The notes under the pieces: model-generated
Seen by the model: the letters and a program-made list of their open reading frames with translations, nothing else
The model's database searches: none
Told to the model about the DNA's origin: nothing
Source: CAYPIE01 sp964410665
Lineage (GTDB): Bacteria > Planctomycetota > Planctomycetia > Gemmatales > Gemmataceae
Assembly (NCBI GenBank): GCA_964410665.1
Contig: CAYPIE010000115.1
Location: forward strand, 1-16,285
Length of the DNA stretch: 16,285 nt
Direction: 5' to 3'
Part shown: in pieces, positions 7,295 to 14,636 of the stretch
Position numbering within the stretch: the stretch's first letter is position 1
Layout: each line of letters opens with the position of its first letter
Made by a program: the position numbers and the translations under genes

Positions 7295-8956
7295 TTAGCC
7301 GCGACGAAACCCGCCGTCGATAAAGCCCTCGAGCTGGCGGCTGCGAACCGGGTGCTGTAACTTGCGCACGGCTTTGGCTTCGATTTGCCGCACCCGTTCA
7401 CGGGTGACCTTGAAGATACGGCCGACTTCTTCCAGGGTGTAGGTATAGCCATCACCCAGACCGTAGCGGAGCTTGATGATCTCTCGTTCACGATAGGTCA
7501 AGGTCTTGAGGACCTGTTCAATCTTGTCCTTGAGCATTTCTTGGGTCGCGGCATTCACTGGCGACTCGCAGGACTCATCCTCAATAAAGTCACCAAAATA
7601 GCTATCTTCGCTTTCCCCGACCGGACGATCCAGGCTGATGGGGTGGCGGCTGATTTTGAGCACGCGCCGGGTGTCCTCGACGGTGTAGCCGGCGGCGTCG
7701 GCGATCTCCTCGATGGAGGGCTCACGGCCCAGGGTTTGTAGCAGCTTCTTGGAGACGTTGCGGAGTTTGGACATCGTCTCGATCATGTGCACCGGGATCC
7801 GGATGGTGCGGGCCTGATCGGCGATGGCTCTGGTGATGGCTTGGCGGATCCACCAGGTCGCGTAGGTAGAGAATTTGTAGCCACGACGATATTCGTACTT
7901 GTCGACTGCCCGCATCAGGCCCGTGTTGCCTTCCTGAATCAGATCGAGAAAGCTCAGACCACGATTGCGGTATTTTTTGGCGATGGAGACGACCAGGCGG
8001 AGGTTACCGCCGGACAATTCCCGTTTGGCCTGCTCATATTCATTGAAGCGAGCTTTCATCTTCTCGACGCGACGACTCAGTGAAGCCGATTCCTCGAGGG
8101 TCATCAGCTGGAGGTCCCGGAGTTCGCTTTCCAAGTTGGCTCGATCTTCCTTGACGGCGCGGTTGCCGCGGAGCTCCTCGATTTGCCGATCGAGCTCATC
8201 CATGCGTGCGGAGATCTGCTCGAGTTTTTTCATCAACGGCTGGATTTTTTGCGTCCGGATCGACAGTTCTTCGACCAGCTTGACGGTTTTGCGCCGGCGG
8301 GTTTTCAAGGACTGGCGTAGCAGCGCGCGTTCTTCCTCAGAGCTGCGGGGGTCGACCAGACGCCGGAAATCCTCGACATTTTGCTCCATCAGAGGTTCAA
8401 GCGTTTTGAGGTTGTGCGGCATGCGCTGCTTGATCTTGTCTTTTTCCAGGTTTTCGGTCTGAGAGACCTTGATGGTGCGATCGAAGGGAAGCTCGTCGAT
8501 ATGAACGCGTTTGAGAATTTCCACAACATGCTGGAGGGCAAAGTCATTTTCCAGAACACTGCGACGGAAGCGGGCGCGGGTAATTTCGATCCGTTTGGCC
8601 AGCTGGATCTCCTCGCGGCGTTGCAGCAAGGGGATCTCGCCCATCTGGGTCAGATACATTCGCACGGGGTCATCGGTGTGGCGTCCATCGCCATCGTCAT
8701 AGATGGGCAGTTCGCCGTCACGGAGAAGGTCCTCATCGTTGAGCGGGTCTTCCAATTCGGCCTCATTGGCCCGGGCATCATCGTTGTCAATGACATTGAT
8801 GCCATGCTCCTCAAGCCGCTCAAAGATGCGGTGCAGGATTTGATCGTCGTCGGCATGCTCACCTAGGTACTCGGCGACCTGGTCGTAGGTGAGATAACTG
8901 GTGCGTTTCCCAACTTCGATCAAAGCCCGAAGGCTTTCCTGGACTTTCGCATCCAT
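7295..8956 (-). CDS. rpoD: RNA polymerase primary sigma factor (sigma-70)
   Basis: 553 residues from the chosen start. Region 1.1 is at about 1-60 (LIEVGKRTSYLTYDQV), region 1.2 at about 95-125 (DPVRMYLTQMGEIPLL), and a charged coiled-coil insert at about 205-305. Region 2 is at about 310-385 (NLRLVVSIAKKYRNRGL, FLDLIQEGNTGLMRAVDKY, FSTYATWWIRQAI). Region 3 follows, and region 4 is at about 480-545 with the helix-turn-helix (TLEEVGRIFKVTRERVRQIE). All promoter-reading regions are present, so this is the housekeeping sigma factor directing transcription of most genes. An upstream in-frame ATG at 9067 overlaps the dnaG stop and would add 37 residues rich in Pro. The ATG at 8956 is preferred because it begins exactly at the conserved region 1.1 and has a strong ribosome site. 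Likely co-transcribed with dnaG. Confidence 0.95.
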   Translation of the reverse strand: MDAKVQESLRALIEVGKRTSYLTYDQVAEYLGEHADDDQILHRIFERLEEHGINVIDNDDARANEAELEDPLNDEDLLRDGELPIYDDGDGRHTDDPVRMYLTQMGEIPLLQRREEIQLAKRIEITRARFRRSVLENDFALQHVVEILKRVHIDELPFDRTIKVSQTENLEKDKIKQRMPHNLKTLEPLMEQNVEDFRRLVDPRSSEEERALLRQSLKTRRRKTVKLVEELSIRTQKIQPLMKKLEQISARMDELDRQIEELRGNRAVKEDRANLESELRDLQLMTLEESASLSRRVEKMKARFNEYEQAKRELSGGNLRLVVSIAKKYRNRGLSFLDLIQEGNTGLMRAVDKYEYRRGYKFSTYATWWIRQAITRAIADQARTIRIPVHMIETMSKLRNVSKKLLQTLGREPSIEEIADAAGYTVEDTRRVLKISRHPISLDRPVGESEDSYFGDFIEDESCESPVNAATQEMLKDKIEQVLKTLTYREREIIKLRYGLGDGYTYTLEEVGRIFKVTRERVRQIEAKAVRKLQHPVRSRQLEGFIDGGFRRG

Positions 8957-8962
8957 CCACGC

Positions 8963-8969
8963 TCTCCTC
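8963..8969 (-). promoter_or_regulatory. Strong ribosome binding site deciding the rpoD start
   Basis: On the minus strand GAGGAGA lies six bases before the ATG at 8956. This is the best Shine-Dalgarno match in the window. It favours the internal start over the upstream ATG at 9067. Confidence 0.7.
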
Positions 8970-9063
8970 ACCTGATGAGCAAGTCGCTGCGAACTGGGAA
9001 CAGGGGGGGCCGGCCTTGGCGATCCGTGCTCCCTGGGGATGTTGGTTACGGCGTACGGAAGGT

Positions 9064-10923
9064 TCATCCTTCGGGATGGGGCGGTTGCGTCTGCAAGCGG
9101 CGCAACAACTCCATCGCGGTGTCATGGTCAGCAATTCCAGTCAACTGATCGCGCAACTGATGTCGGGTTTGTTCCCGTTGTTGTTCGTCAAAGGTCAGCA
9201 GGATCCGGCCGAGCCAATGGGGGCGTGCTTCGGGGTCGGTGCTGCCGATTTCTTGACCAACCTCCTGAAGCTCCAGTGCCTTGGCAATCAAGGCAGGATG
9301 CTGCAGGCGGACACGAAGATTATCCAGATCCGGCGGTTCGCCGGCCTGATACAACTCGATCAATCCTTGATAGAGTTTGCGTAGGCCCGGGTGCGTGATG
9401 CGTTCTGGGGGCAACTGGCGGGCCGCGCGTGCCACGAGGGCAGGCTCGGCAAGCAAGACCTCCAGAAGCTGCCGCTCCAGACGGGGCGCTGGGGCCGCCC
9501 GGGGGGCTTCGGAGGTCGGCTCGCTGGTTTTTGCGGCCGACCCGCTGCTGTGCGACGCACGGACAGCAATCAGTTCGCCCAAGCGAGCCCAGACAGTTTC
9601 TTGACGGAGTCCCAGACGCTGGGCAATTCGGGTGATCAGCAGCTCCTGTTTAACACGCCCACTTGGGCCGGCCAGGCGTGGGGCCAGGGCGATAATCCCT
9701 AGAACGCCATCGACAACCCGGCGGGTACCTTCGACCCCTTGACTGCTGGAGCGGGCCAGCAGTTGGTTCAGTTTGAAGTCTAGCGCATCCACGGCGTGAT
9801 GCAGCAAGGTTGTGAACGAGGCAGCGCCTTGTTCGAGCAGGTAGTCGCATGGATCCCGCCCATCCGGCAACATCGCAATCGCTAGTTCCACATCTTGGCT
9901 GACAAATAGCTCCAAAGCCCGGTCGACGCCGGTCAAGCCACCGGCGTCGGCATCGTAGATCAACACCACCCGCGACACATAGCGACGCAATAACTGCACA
10001 TGCTGTGGGGTCAGGGCGGTCCCCATGGTGGCCACCACATTGCTGACACCCAACTGATGGGCCATCAGCACGTCGGTATAGCCTTCGACGACGGCAAGGC
10101 AGCCGGCGTTCCCTGCCGCATGCCGGGCCAGGTCCAGGCCATAAAGAAGTTGTCGCTTGTTAAATAAGGGAGTCTCTGTGGAATTATAGTACTTAGGGGC
10201 CCTGATCGCATAAGGGGAGTCAGGCAGAATTCGTCCACCAAAGCCAACGGTTTGCCCGCGAATGTCGCGGATTGGGAACATCACGCGATCTCGGAAACGG
10301 TCGTAGAACCCTCGTGATGCTTGACGTTCGCCTAGCAGTCCCACGGTGCAAAGATCATCCATGGCAATGCCCTGGTGTCGGGCCAGCTGGGCCAGCCAGT
10401 CGCCTGCGAGGGGCGCAAAGCCGAGGCCAAAGCGACGCACGGTCGCGCCCAGGAGCTGGCGTTGGCCCAGATAAGCGCGGGCCGCTTCGGCGCCGGGCGC
10501 TTCAAGTAGACACTCTTGGTACCGTTCAGTTGCCCAGTGCATGGTTTCGAGCAGGCGCAGTCGGCCGGTATCGGGGGTGGGACTCTCGGGCAGGGCAATG
10601 CCGGCACGTCGGGCTAGGATCGCCATGGCCTCTGGGAAAGCTACCTTGTCGTATTCTTGCACAAAATTGAAGACATCGCCGTGGGCACCGCAGGCCCAGC
10701 AGCGATACCGTTGCCGGCGGGTATCAATATCCAGTGACGGGCGACGATCGTTGTGGAAGGGGCAAAGCGCTTTGTAAACGGGGCCCTCGCCGTGGAGGGG
10801 AAGATAGGTGGCCAGCACCTCAGCGATATCGCTGGCTTCTTTGACCTGCCGAACGAAGGCAACCCGGTTATCCGACAAGAGGCACCAGCTTATATGCAGG
10901 GATGCCAAACACCGACCTACCAT
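9064..10923 (-). CDS. dnaG: DNA primase
   Basis: 619 residues with this start. The N-terminal CHC2 zinc ribbon is seen as CPFHN (Cys54, His57) and CWAC (Cys75, Cys78). The RNA polymerase core includes GFGGRILPDS (227-236). The TOPRIM domain has VVEGYTDV (278-285, Glu280) and IYDADAGG (322-329, Asp324 and Asp326), the metal-binding acidic residues. A helicase-binding type C-terminal region fills the rest. It makes RNA primers for replication. The start is uncertain: ATG 10923 (or GTG 10929) leaves about 17 residues unlike other primases, and a TTG at 10878 just before SDNRVAFVRQVKEASDI may be the real start; no candidate has a strong ribosome site. The stop overlaps an upstream rpoD ATG as ATGA. 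The rpsU gene that often precedes dnaG elsewhere is absent. Confidence 0.95.
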   Translation of the reverse strand: MVGRCLASLHISWCLLSDNRVAFVRQVKEASDIAEVLATYLPLHGEGPVYKALCPFHNDRRPSLDIDTRRQRYRCWACGAHGDVFNFVQEYDKVAFPEAMAILARRAGIALPESPTPDTGRLRLLETMHWATERYQECLLEAPGAEAARAYLGQRQLLGATVRRFGLGFAPLAGDWLAQLARHQGIAMDDLCTVGLLGERQASRGFYDRFRDRVMFPIRDIRGQTVGFGGRILPDSPYAIRAPKYYNSTETPLFNKRQLLYGLDLARHAAGNAGCLAVVEGYTDVLMAHQLGVSNVVATMGTALTPQHVQLLRRYVSRVVLIYDADAGGLTGVDRALELFVSQDVELAIAMLPDGRDPCDYLLEQGAASFTTLLHHAVDALDFKLNQLLARSSSQGVEGTRRVVDGVLGIIALAPRLAGPSGRVKQELLITRIAQRLGLRQETVWARLGELIAVRASHSSGSAAKTSEPTSEAPRAAPAPRLERQLLEVLLAEPALVARAARQLPPERITHPGLRKLYQGLIELYQAGEPPDLDNLRVRLQHPALIAKALELQEVGQEIGSTDPEARPHWLGRILLTFDEQQREQTRHQLRDQLTGIADHDTAMELLRRLQTQPPHPEG

Positions 10924-10974
10924 CGACACCGCGCATGGGTGTTCGCTTGCGAAAACGATGGCCTCGTTTGTGCA

Positions 10975-11180
10975 TCAAAAACCAGAGGGTTCGGTCGATC
11001 GCGTGCGCAGTGATCGTCGAGGTTTGAAGGCGGCGTCTGCGAAACCTGAAGAGATTCACCCAGCTTCAAGCAGATACGCCGTCCGGATCAGATCCGGGTC
11101 CGTGCCTTCCTGGCAGACCAAACACGCGATCCCAAAGAGGCTCGCTTAAGCGAGTCAAGCATCCCATCCTGTGATGCTTA
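10975..11180 (-). ncRNA. Structured 5' leader or small RNA upstream of dnaG-rpoD (candidate)
   Basis: Downstream of a near-consensus promoter the minus strand carries five successive hairpins. Hairpin 1 (11179-11157) pairs AAGCATC with GATGCTT. Hairpin 2 (11154-11141) is CTCGC-TTAA-GCGAG. Hairpin 3 (11119-11097) pairs GGTC and GCC with GGC and GACC around AGGAA. Hairpin 4 (11097-11083) pairs CCGGA with TCCGG. Hairpin 5 (11081-11031) pairs CGGCG+TCTGC with GCAGA+CGCCG, with a 2-base bulge and an inner TGAAG/CTTCA stem. A T5 run (10981-10977) follows a weak AACC/GGTT stem. No matching RNA family was recognised (not tmRNA, SRP RNA or RNase P by their conserved cores). It is either a long dnaG leader that may control the operon or a separate RNA of about 200 bases. 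Structure was judged by eye only. Confidence 0.45.
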
Positions 11181-11186
11181 CGGGGA

Positions 11187-11215
11187 ATCATAGCTATCGC
11201 TCCCAGATCCGTCAA
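11187..11215 (-). promoter_or_regulatory. Sigma-70-type promoter for dnaG-rpoD (or a small RNA)
   Basis: On the minus strand TTGACG (11215-11210) and TATGAT (11192-11187) are separated by exactly 17 bases, with one mismatch in each box to the sigma-70 consensus. The expected start of transcription is near 11180, about 257 bases before the dnaG ATG, leaving a long leader. This is the best promoter match seen in the window. Confidence 0.65.
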
Positions 11216-11288
11216 GCTGGGCAAGCCCTTCCCCGCAAGAGCATTTTCCCGAACCAACATCCCGATGAGTTTCCTTGGCAGAACAGGT

Positions 11289-11312
11289 CCTCAGGACCGG
11301 TGGGTCCTGAGG
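11289..11312. repeat. 10-base-pair hairpin between the GDPD gene and the dnaG promoter
   Basis: CCTCAGGACC (11289-11298) and GGTCCTGAGG (11303-11312) are perfect complements with a 4-base loop. It lies about 70 bases past the stop of the minus-strand GDPD gene and could end that transcript, but no T-tract follows on either strand, so a classical terminator is not supported. Confidence 0.5.
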
Positions 11313-11379
11313 TTCGTTCCGAAGCTTGTGGGGTGCGGCGTTGCGGACAAGATGGGTCGAGTTGGCGGATGTACCCAGG

Positions 11380-12213
11380 TTAACGTTTGGGGGAGTCGGT
11401 TGCTGCCAGGGCTTGGCGGATCTCCGCGGGGCGATCGGTGGTGATCGAGTCCACTCCCAGGGCGGCAAAACGACGGGCGTCGTCGGGCCGGTTGATGGTC
11501 CAGACGTGGAAGGCCATCTTGGCCGCACGCAACGTACGCACGAAAGTGGCGTTCATCGCGGGATGGGCGGAACAATCCAGCCCATCGGCACCGATCTTGT
11601 GCAACTGCTCAAGGATGGTGTCGATGGTCGGTTCAATCGTGTTGGTCGTTTGGTTGCGGCGAAAGCCAGTCAGCCAGTAAGCGGTCGTCCGGGGCATGGC
11701 TTTTTTCACCGCAGCGATCACTGCCGGGTCAAAGGCAATGATCACCACTTGCTCGCGCTTGAGCGGGGCGCGGGACAGAGCCAGGCGGAGGGGGGGGACG
11801 ATCTCCGGGCCGCACTTGACCTCAATAAAAATCTGTTTGCCGGGGGGCACGGTGGCCAGCACCTCTTGAAGGGTCGGGATCTTCTCACCAGTCCACTTGG
11901 CACCCTTCCATTGGCCGACATCAAGCTGGCGTAGTTCGGCTAGGGTCGCCTCGGCAACCTTCTTGTCGACCCGGGCGGTCCGCTGGGTATTGGCATCGTG
12001 CACACAAACGATTTGACCATCGCGCGTAAGGAAGAAGTCTCCTTCGATGGCATCGGCTCCCTGTTCCCAGGCCAACTGGAAGGCGGCAAGGGTATTTTCG
12101 GGAGCGTCAAACGAAGCGCCGCGGTGGGCGACAATCCGCGGGGGGTCGGCCTGGACCACAGGCTTCAACCCAAGCCAGAGGACAAGTCCGCCGAGGAGCA
12201 GCGGGATGCGCAT
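11380..12213 (-). CDS. Secreted glycerophosphodiester phosphodiesterase
   Basis: 277 residues. A signal peptide is visible (MRIPLLLGGLVLWLGLKPVVQA, 1-22, hydrophobic core LLLGGLVLWLGL), so the protein acts outside the cytoplasm. The GDPD family pattern is complete: AHRGASFDAPENT (His30, Arg31, Glu39), then AIEGDFFLTRDG (Glu57, Asp59) and CVHD (His72). Later blocks FIEVK and FHVWTINRPDDARR complete the TIM barrel. Such enzymes cleave glycerophosphodiesters to glycerol-3-phosphate and an alcohol, using a divalent metal, to recycle phospholipid head groups or gain phosphate. The ATG at 12213 has GGAG seven bases upstream. The first 49 bases, covering the signal peptide, overlap the 3' end of trmB in another frame. 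Last gene of the four-gene minus-strand run. Confidence 0.92.
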   Translation of the reverse strand: MRIPLLLGGLVLWLGLKPVVQADPPRIVAHRGASFDAPENTLAAFQLAWEQGADAIEGDFFLTRDGQIVCVHDANTQRTARVDKKVAEATLAELRQLDVGQWKGAKWTGEKIPTLQEVLATVPPGKQIFIEVKCGPEIVPPLRLALSRAPLKREQVVIIAFDPAVIAAVKKAMPRTTAYWLTGFRRNQTTNTIEPTIDTILEQLHKIGADGLDCSAHPAMNATFVRTLRAAKMAFHVWTINRPDDARRFAALGVDSITTDRPAEIRQALAATDSPKR

Positions 12214-12884
12214 GGCAAGACTCCAGGAAGCACTCGAGGCTGCCGTGCGAAGCGAGCCCGATGAATGGATCGGCCCTGCACACGGGCTTTGCGCTCGAAG
12301 TTGGTCAAGGGATCGTTCGGATCGGTCCCTGGAATCGTAGGAGGAACGGGAAGTGGAGTGAAGGTGCCAAAGGTCGTCAAAATATCAAGCATCACATGGT
12401 AATATTCTTCTACATCCGTGGCAATTGACAGTTGGCCATCATCGACGAGAATCCGCTGACAGGTCGCGACAAATGCGGGTGTGAAGACACGACGCTTGCG
12501 ATGCCGCCGTTTCCACCATGGATCGGGGAAGTAGATATGCACGGTGTGCACGCAGGCATCGGCCACACGCTGGTGCAGAAACCCACCGGCATCGGCACAG
12601 CAGACCCGGACATGACGGAGTTGACGAATGGCCAGACGGTTGGCGGTGTACAGGGTGTACTTGCGTTCGATCTCCAGGCCAAAGTAATTGACCTGCGGCC
12701 GTCGGAGGGCCTCGCGGAGCAAAAAGGCTCCCTTGCCGAAGCCAACCTCAATCTCCACCGGATCGTGGTTGGCATAAATGGCGTGCCAATCCAGCCGCGG
12801 TGGCGTGGCGGGAAAAACCACCTCCGTCGGTTCATAAACATAGGGTGCAAGTTGCTCGAGTGGGAGCTTGCGCGACTTCCTCAC
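12165..12884 (-). CDS. trmB: tRNA (guanine-N7-)-methyltransferase
   Basis: 239 residues. The SAM-binding loop is EIEVGFGKGAFL (44-55), followed by FGLEIERKY (68-76). The family hallmark IYFPDPWWKRRHRKRR is at 117-132, and the TNFERKA motif at 194-200 is the conserved C-terminal T-x-F-E. The enzyme methylates G46 in the tRNA variable loop using S-adenosylmethionine. The start is GTG at 12884; no strong ribosome site precedes it. Past HRARFAR (208-214) some 25 residues have no family character (QPRVLPGVLPCASRC and on), and this tail is where the frame runs into the GDPD signal-peptide coding region. It starts 53 bases after the FabZ-type gene ends. Confidence 0.93.
   Translation of the reverse strand: MRKSRKLPLEQLAPYVYEPTEVVFPATPPRLDWHAIYANHDPVEIEVGFGKGAFLLREALRRPQVNYFGLEIERKYTLYTANRLAIRQLRHVRVCCADAGGFLHQRVADACVHTVHIYFPDPWWKRRHRKRRVFTPAFVATCQRILVDDGQLSIATDVEEYYHVMLDILTTFGTFTPLPVPPTIPGTDPNDPLTNFERKARVQGRSIHRARFARQPRVLPGVLPCASRCSSADLSSGLG
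12221..12224 (-). promoter_or_regulatory. Ribosome binding site of the GDPD gene inside trmB
   Basis: GGAG on the minus strand lies seven bases before the ATG at 12213 and within the trmB tail. It supports internal initiation, probably coupled to trmB translation. Confidence 0.5.
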
Positions 12885-12937
12885 GATGTCTATCCCACGA
12901 TATCGATCTAGGGAGCAGGTGCGTCATCGGCGGCGAG

Positions 12938-13492
12938 CTAGCAGCCGATCGTATCGGAGCGATTCCTGGAAGGTTGCTGAATGTTCTCGGAAGCCGGCCG
13001 AACCGAATCCTCCCGGACCACTGGCACACCAAGAATATTGCCATGAAATACCATCGTGTCCCCGACAAACCCCTGAACATGAAACAGCGTCTGGCGGCGG
13101 TTTAGTTTCTCGCCCCGACCCACGATCACCAGGCGATCGCCCGGGCGGACGGTGGCTCGGTAGCGGACCTCTTCAAAACCACCCAGTCCAAGGATTTTCC
13201 CCTCCATGACCCGTTGGGTAACGACATAATAGGAGCAAACCTGCGCAGCGGCCTCGAGCATCAGGACTCCAGGCATGATGGGATGACCCGGGAAGTGACC
13301 ACGGACCCAGAAAGCATCGGGCGAAATATCCAGATAGCCGGCGACCACCCGACGCTCCAGGTCGAGAAACACGACCGCGCTGACCAGCTCGAGTTCATGA
13401 CGATGTGGATTGATGGCCCGGATCGTCTGGACATCGGCCAAGGGGCGGGTCAAGTCAAGCTGACTCGGATCGAGAATGAGATCGGGACGCAT
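12938..13492 (-). CDS. fabZ: FabZ-type 3-hydroxyacyl-ACP dehydratase
   Basis: 184 residues. The hot-dog-fold active-site segment is GHFPGHPIMPGVLMLEAAAQ (65-84), with the catalytic His66 and Glu80 of the FabZ family. An upstream INPHRHELELV segment matches the substrate-tunnel start (PHR-x-x-x-L). FabZ dehydrates 3-hydroxyacyl-ACP in fatty acid elongation. The protein is about 30 residues longer than a minimal FabZ, with extra residues at the N-terminus and a polar C-terminal tail. ATG at 13492 is chosen because AGGAG lies seven bases upstream; the frame stays open further up but reads as non-family sequence across the end of the HAD-like gene. It follows that gene by 23 bases. No other fatty acid synthesis gene is nearby, so it may serve a special acyl substrate, which is inference. 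Confidence 0.88.
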   Translation of the reverse strand: MRPDLILDPSQLDLTRPLADVQTIRAINPHRHELELVSAVVFLDLERRVVAGYLDISPDAFWVRGHFPGHPIMPGVLMLEAAAQVCSYYVVTQRVMEGKILGLGGFEEVRYRATVRPGDRLVIVGRGEKLNRRQTLFHVQGFVGDTMVFHGNILGVPVVREDSVRPASENIQQPSRNRSDTIGC

Positions 13493-13515
13493 GGACGCGC
13501 TCCTGCGACTAAGGC

Positions 13516-14466
13516 TCAGCCCACGACCTCCTTGAGCTGTACAAGTTCTGTAATCAATACATCGGGACGGAACCGAGTATCCTTGAGCTGTTCTGGACTG
13601 GCATGGAGTGAAGTTTTGTCGCCGGCAAACAGAGCCGATCGCATGCCCAGCTTCCGAGCCGGGGCAATGTCTCGTTCGAGATGGGTTCCGACATGCAGGA
13701 CTTCGCTGGGTCCAATGTCGGCTCGCTCCAGCATGTCGACAGCGTATTGAAACAGGGTCTCGGAAGGTTTTCGCGCCCGCGGTGCAAAGGAGAGAAAACA
13801 ACGCGTTTCGGGGAGCCAGTCGTCCAATGGCAGATGATCTGCCTGGTCATGTAGGGCCCGCTTGAGCTGCACACGGCTGAACACCTGGCCATCGGCGAGG
13901 AGGCCCTGAGCAATACCAGCCTGGTCCAATGCCGCCAGCGTCTGGGCTGCTCCCGGATAGGCCGTGACTCCCTGGAGACTGGCATGAAAAAAGTAGGCCA
14001 CCTTGGCACTATACTCGTTCAAAGCACCGTAGAAGTGGGTGTCAAAGCTGTAGTCTTTTTGAAACAATTTTTTGATCAAGTTTTCCCAGAGCTTGTCACT
14101 CGGTACCTCGGGATATTTCTCACCGGGGTTGCCCAGATCGCGAAGGTCATAGAGGGCACGCTGGTACAACTCGCGCATATACTCCGATGGTTGGCCGGGC
14201 TTGCGGCTCATCGACTGCCACATCTTGAATTCATGAATGGTCTTTTCCAAGGCCATGCTCATAATAAAGTCATTGGCATGTTCGAAGAGCAATTGGCCGG
14301 TCGGAATCGCCAGCAGGGTGCCGTAGAGGTTGTATAAGACGACGCGGACCTGGGGAAGCCGTTTGAGGGCTGGTTTGGCTTTGGCCGGTTCAATGCTGGG
14401 AGCGACCGGCCAAGGTAGGTCGCGGGTATCCAAATAATCGGCGTACTGCTCAAGCGACAACGGCAT
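13516..14466 (-). CDS. HAD-fold protein lacking the catalytic Asp (probable pseudoenzyme)
   Basis: 316 residues with the HAD dehalogenase-like layout: motif I at 43-51 (VLYNLYGTL), a helical cap at about 60-165, motif II at 188-193 (GLLADG), Lys233 in RARKPSETLF (motif III) and VLHVGTHLERDIAPARKLG (256-274, motif IV). In active members motif I begins with a nucleophilic Asp (DLYGTL); here it is Asn46. Motif II carries Ala instead of Ser/Thr, and motif IV has Gly-Thr instead of Gly-Asp. The fold is kept but phosphatase or dehalogenase chemistry seems lost. ATG at 14466 is chosen (MPLSLEQYADYLD) with a GAGAG ribosome site; upstream in-frame sequence would overlap the promoter. First gene of a minus-strand run with the FabZ-type gene 23 bases later. 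Function unknown, perhaps ligand binding or regulation. Confidence 0.85.
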   Translation of the reverse strand: MPLSLEQYADYLDTRDLPWPVAPSIEPAKAKPALKRLPQVRVVLYNLYGTLLAIPTGQLLFEHANDFIMSMALEKTIHEFKMWQSMSRKPGQPSEYMRELYQRALYDLRDLGNPGEKYPEVPSDKLWENLIKKLFQKDYSFDTHFYGALNEYSAKVAYFFHASLQGVTAYPGAAQTLAALDQAGIAQGLLADGQVFSRVQLKRALHDQADHLPLDDWLPETRCFLSFAPRARKPSETLFQYAVDMLERADIGPSEVLHVGTHLERDIAPARKLGMRSALFAGDKTSLHASPEQLKDTRFRPDVLITELVQLKEVVG

Positions 14467-14502
14467 CGAGGTGCTCTCTTTCGGCAGAATCGCTAAGAGT
14501 AG

Positions 14503-14532
14503 AGAATAGCAATTTGGCCATTCCGGGGTCAA
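14503..14532 (-). promoter_or_regulatory. Sigma-70-type promoter of the HAD-fabZ-trmB-GDPD run
   Basis: On the minus strand TTGACC (14532-14527) and TATTCT (14508-14503) are spaced by 18 bases. The expected transcript start is near 14496, giving a leader of about 30 bases before the ATG at 14466. One mismatch in the -35 and two in the -10 box. Confidence 0.5.
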
Positions 14533-14636
14533 GCAACCGAATCCGATCGGCACGAGTTGCACCGGTTGCGGTTGCCGTTTAGTGTGGCACCACCCGGATC
14601 GATGAGCGCATCGAACCCTTTACGGAGACCAACACC

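Noticed and set aside
9391..9702. 103-codon plus-strand frame inside dnaG
   Set aside because: Antisense shadow of dnaG with no domain or start signal.
10868..11059. 63-codon minus-strand frame (GTG start) overlapping the dnaG start region, a possible leader peptide
   Set aside because: No ribosome site, very Arg-rich composition, and it starts inside a hairpin loop; it only gains interest if dnaG begins at the TTG at 10878, just upstream of its stop.
11097..11119. Hairpin with an AGGAA loop resembling the SRP RNA GGAA tetraloop
   Set aside because: The conserved SRP asymmetric loop (AGCA on the 3' side) and symmetric loop are missing, so it is not SRP RNA.
11289..11312. Hairpin as a rho-independent terminator of the GDPD gene
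   Set aside because: The stem is perfect, but no T-tract follows on the minus strand; listed only as an inverted repeat.
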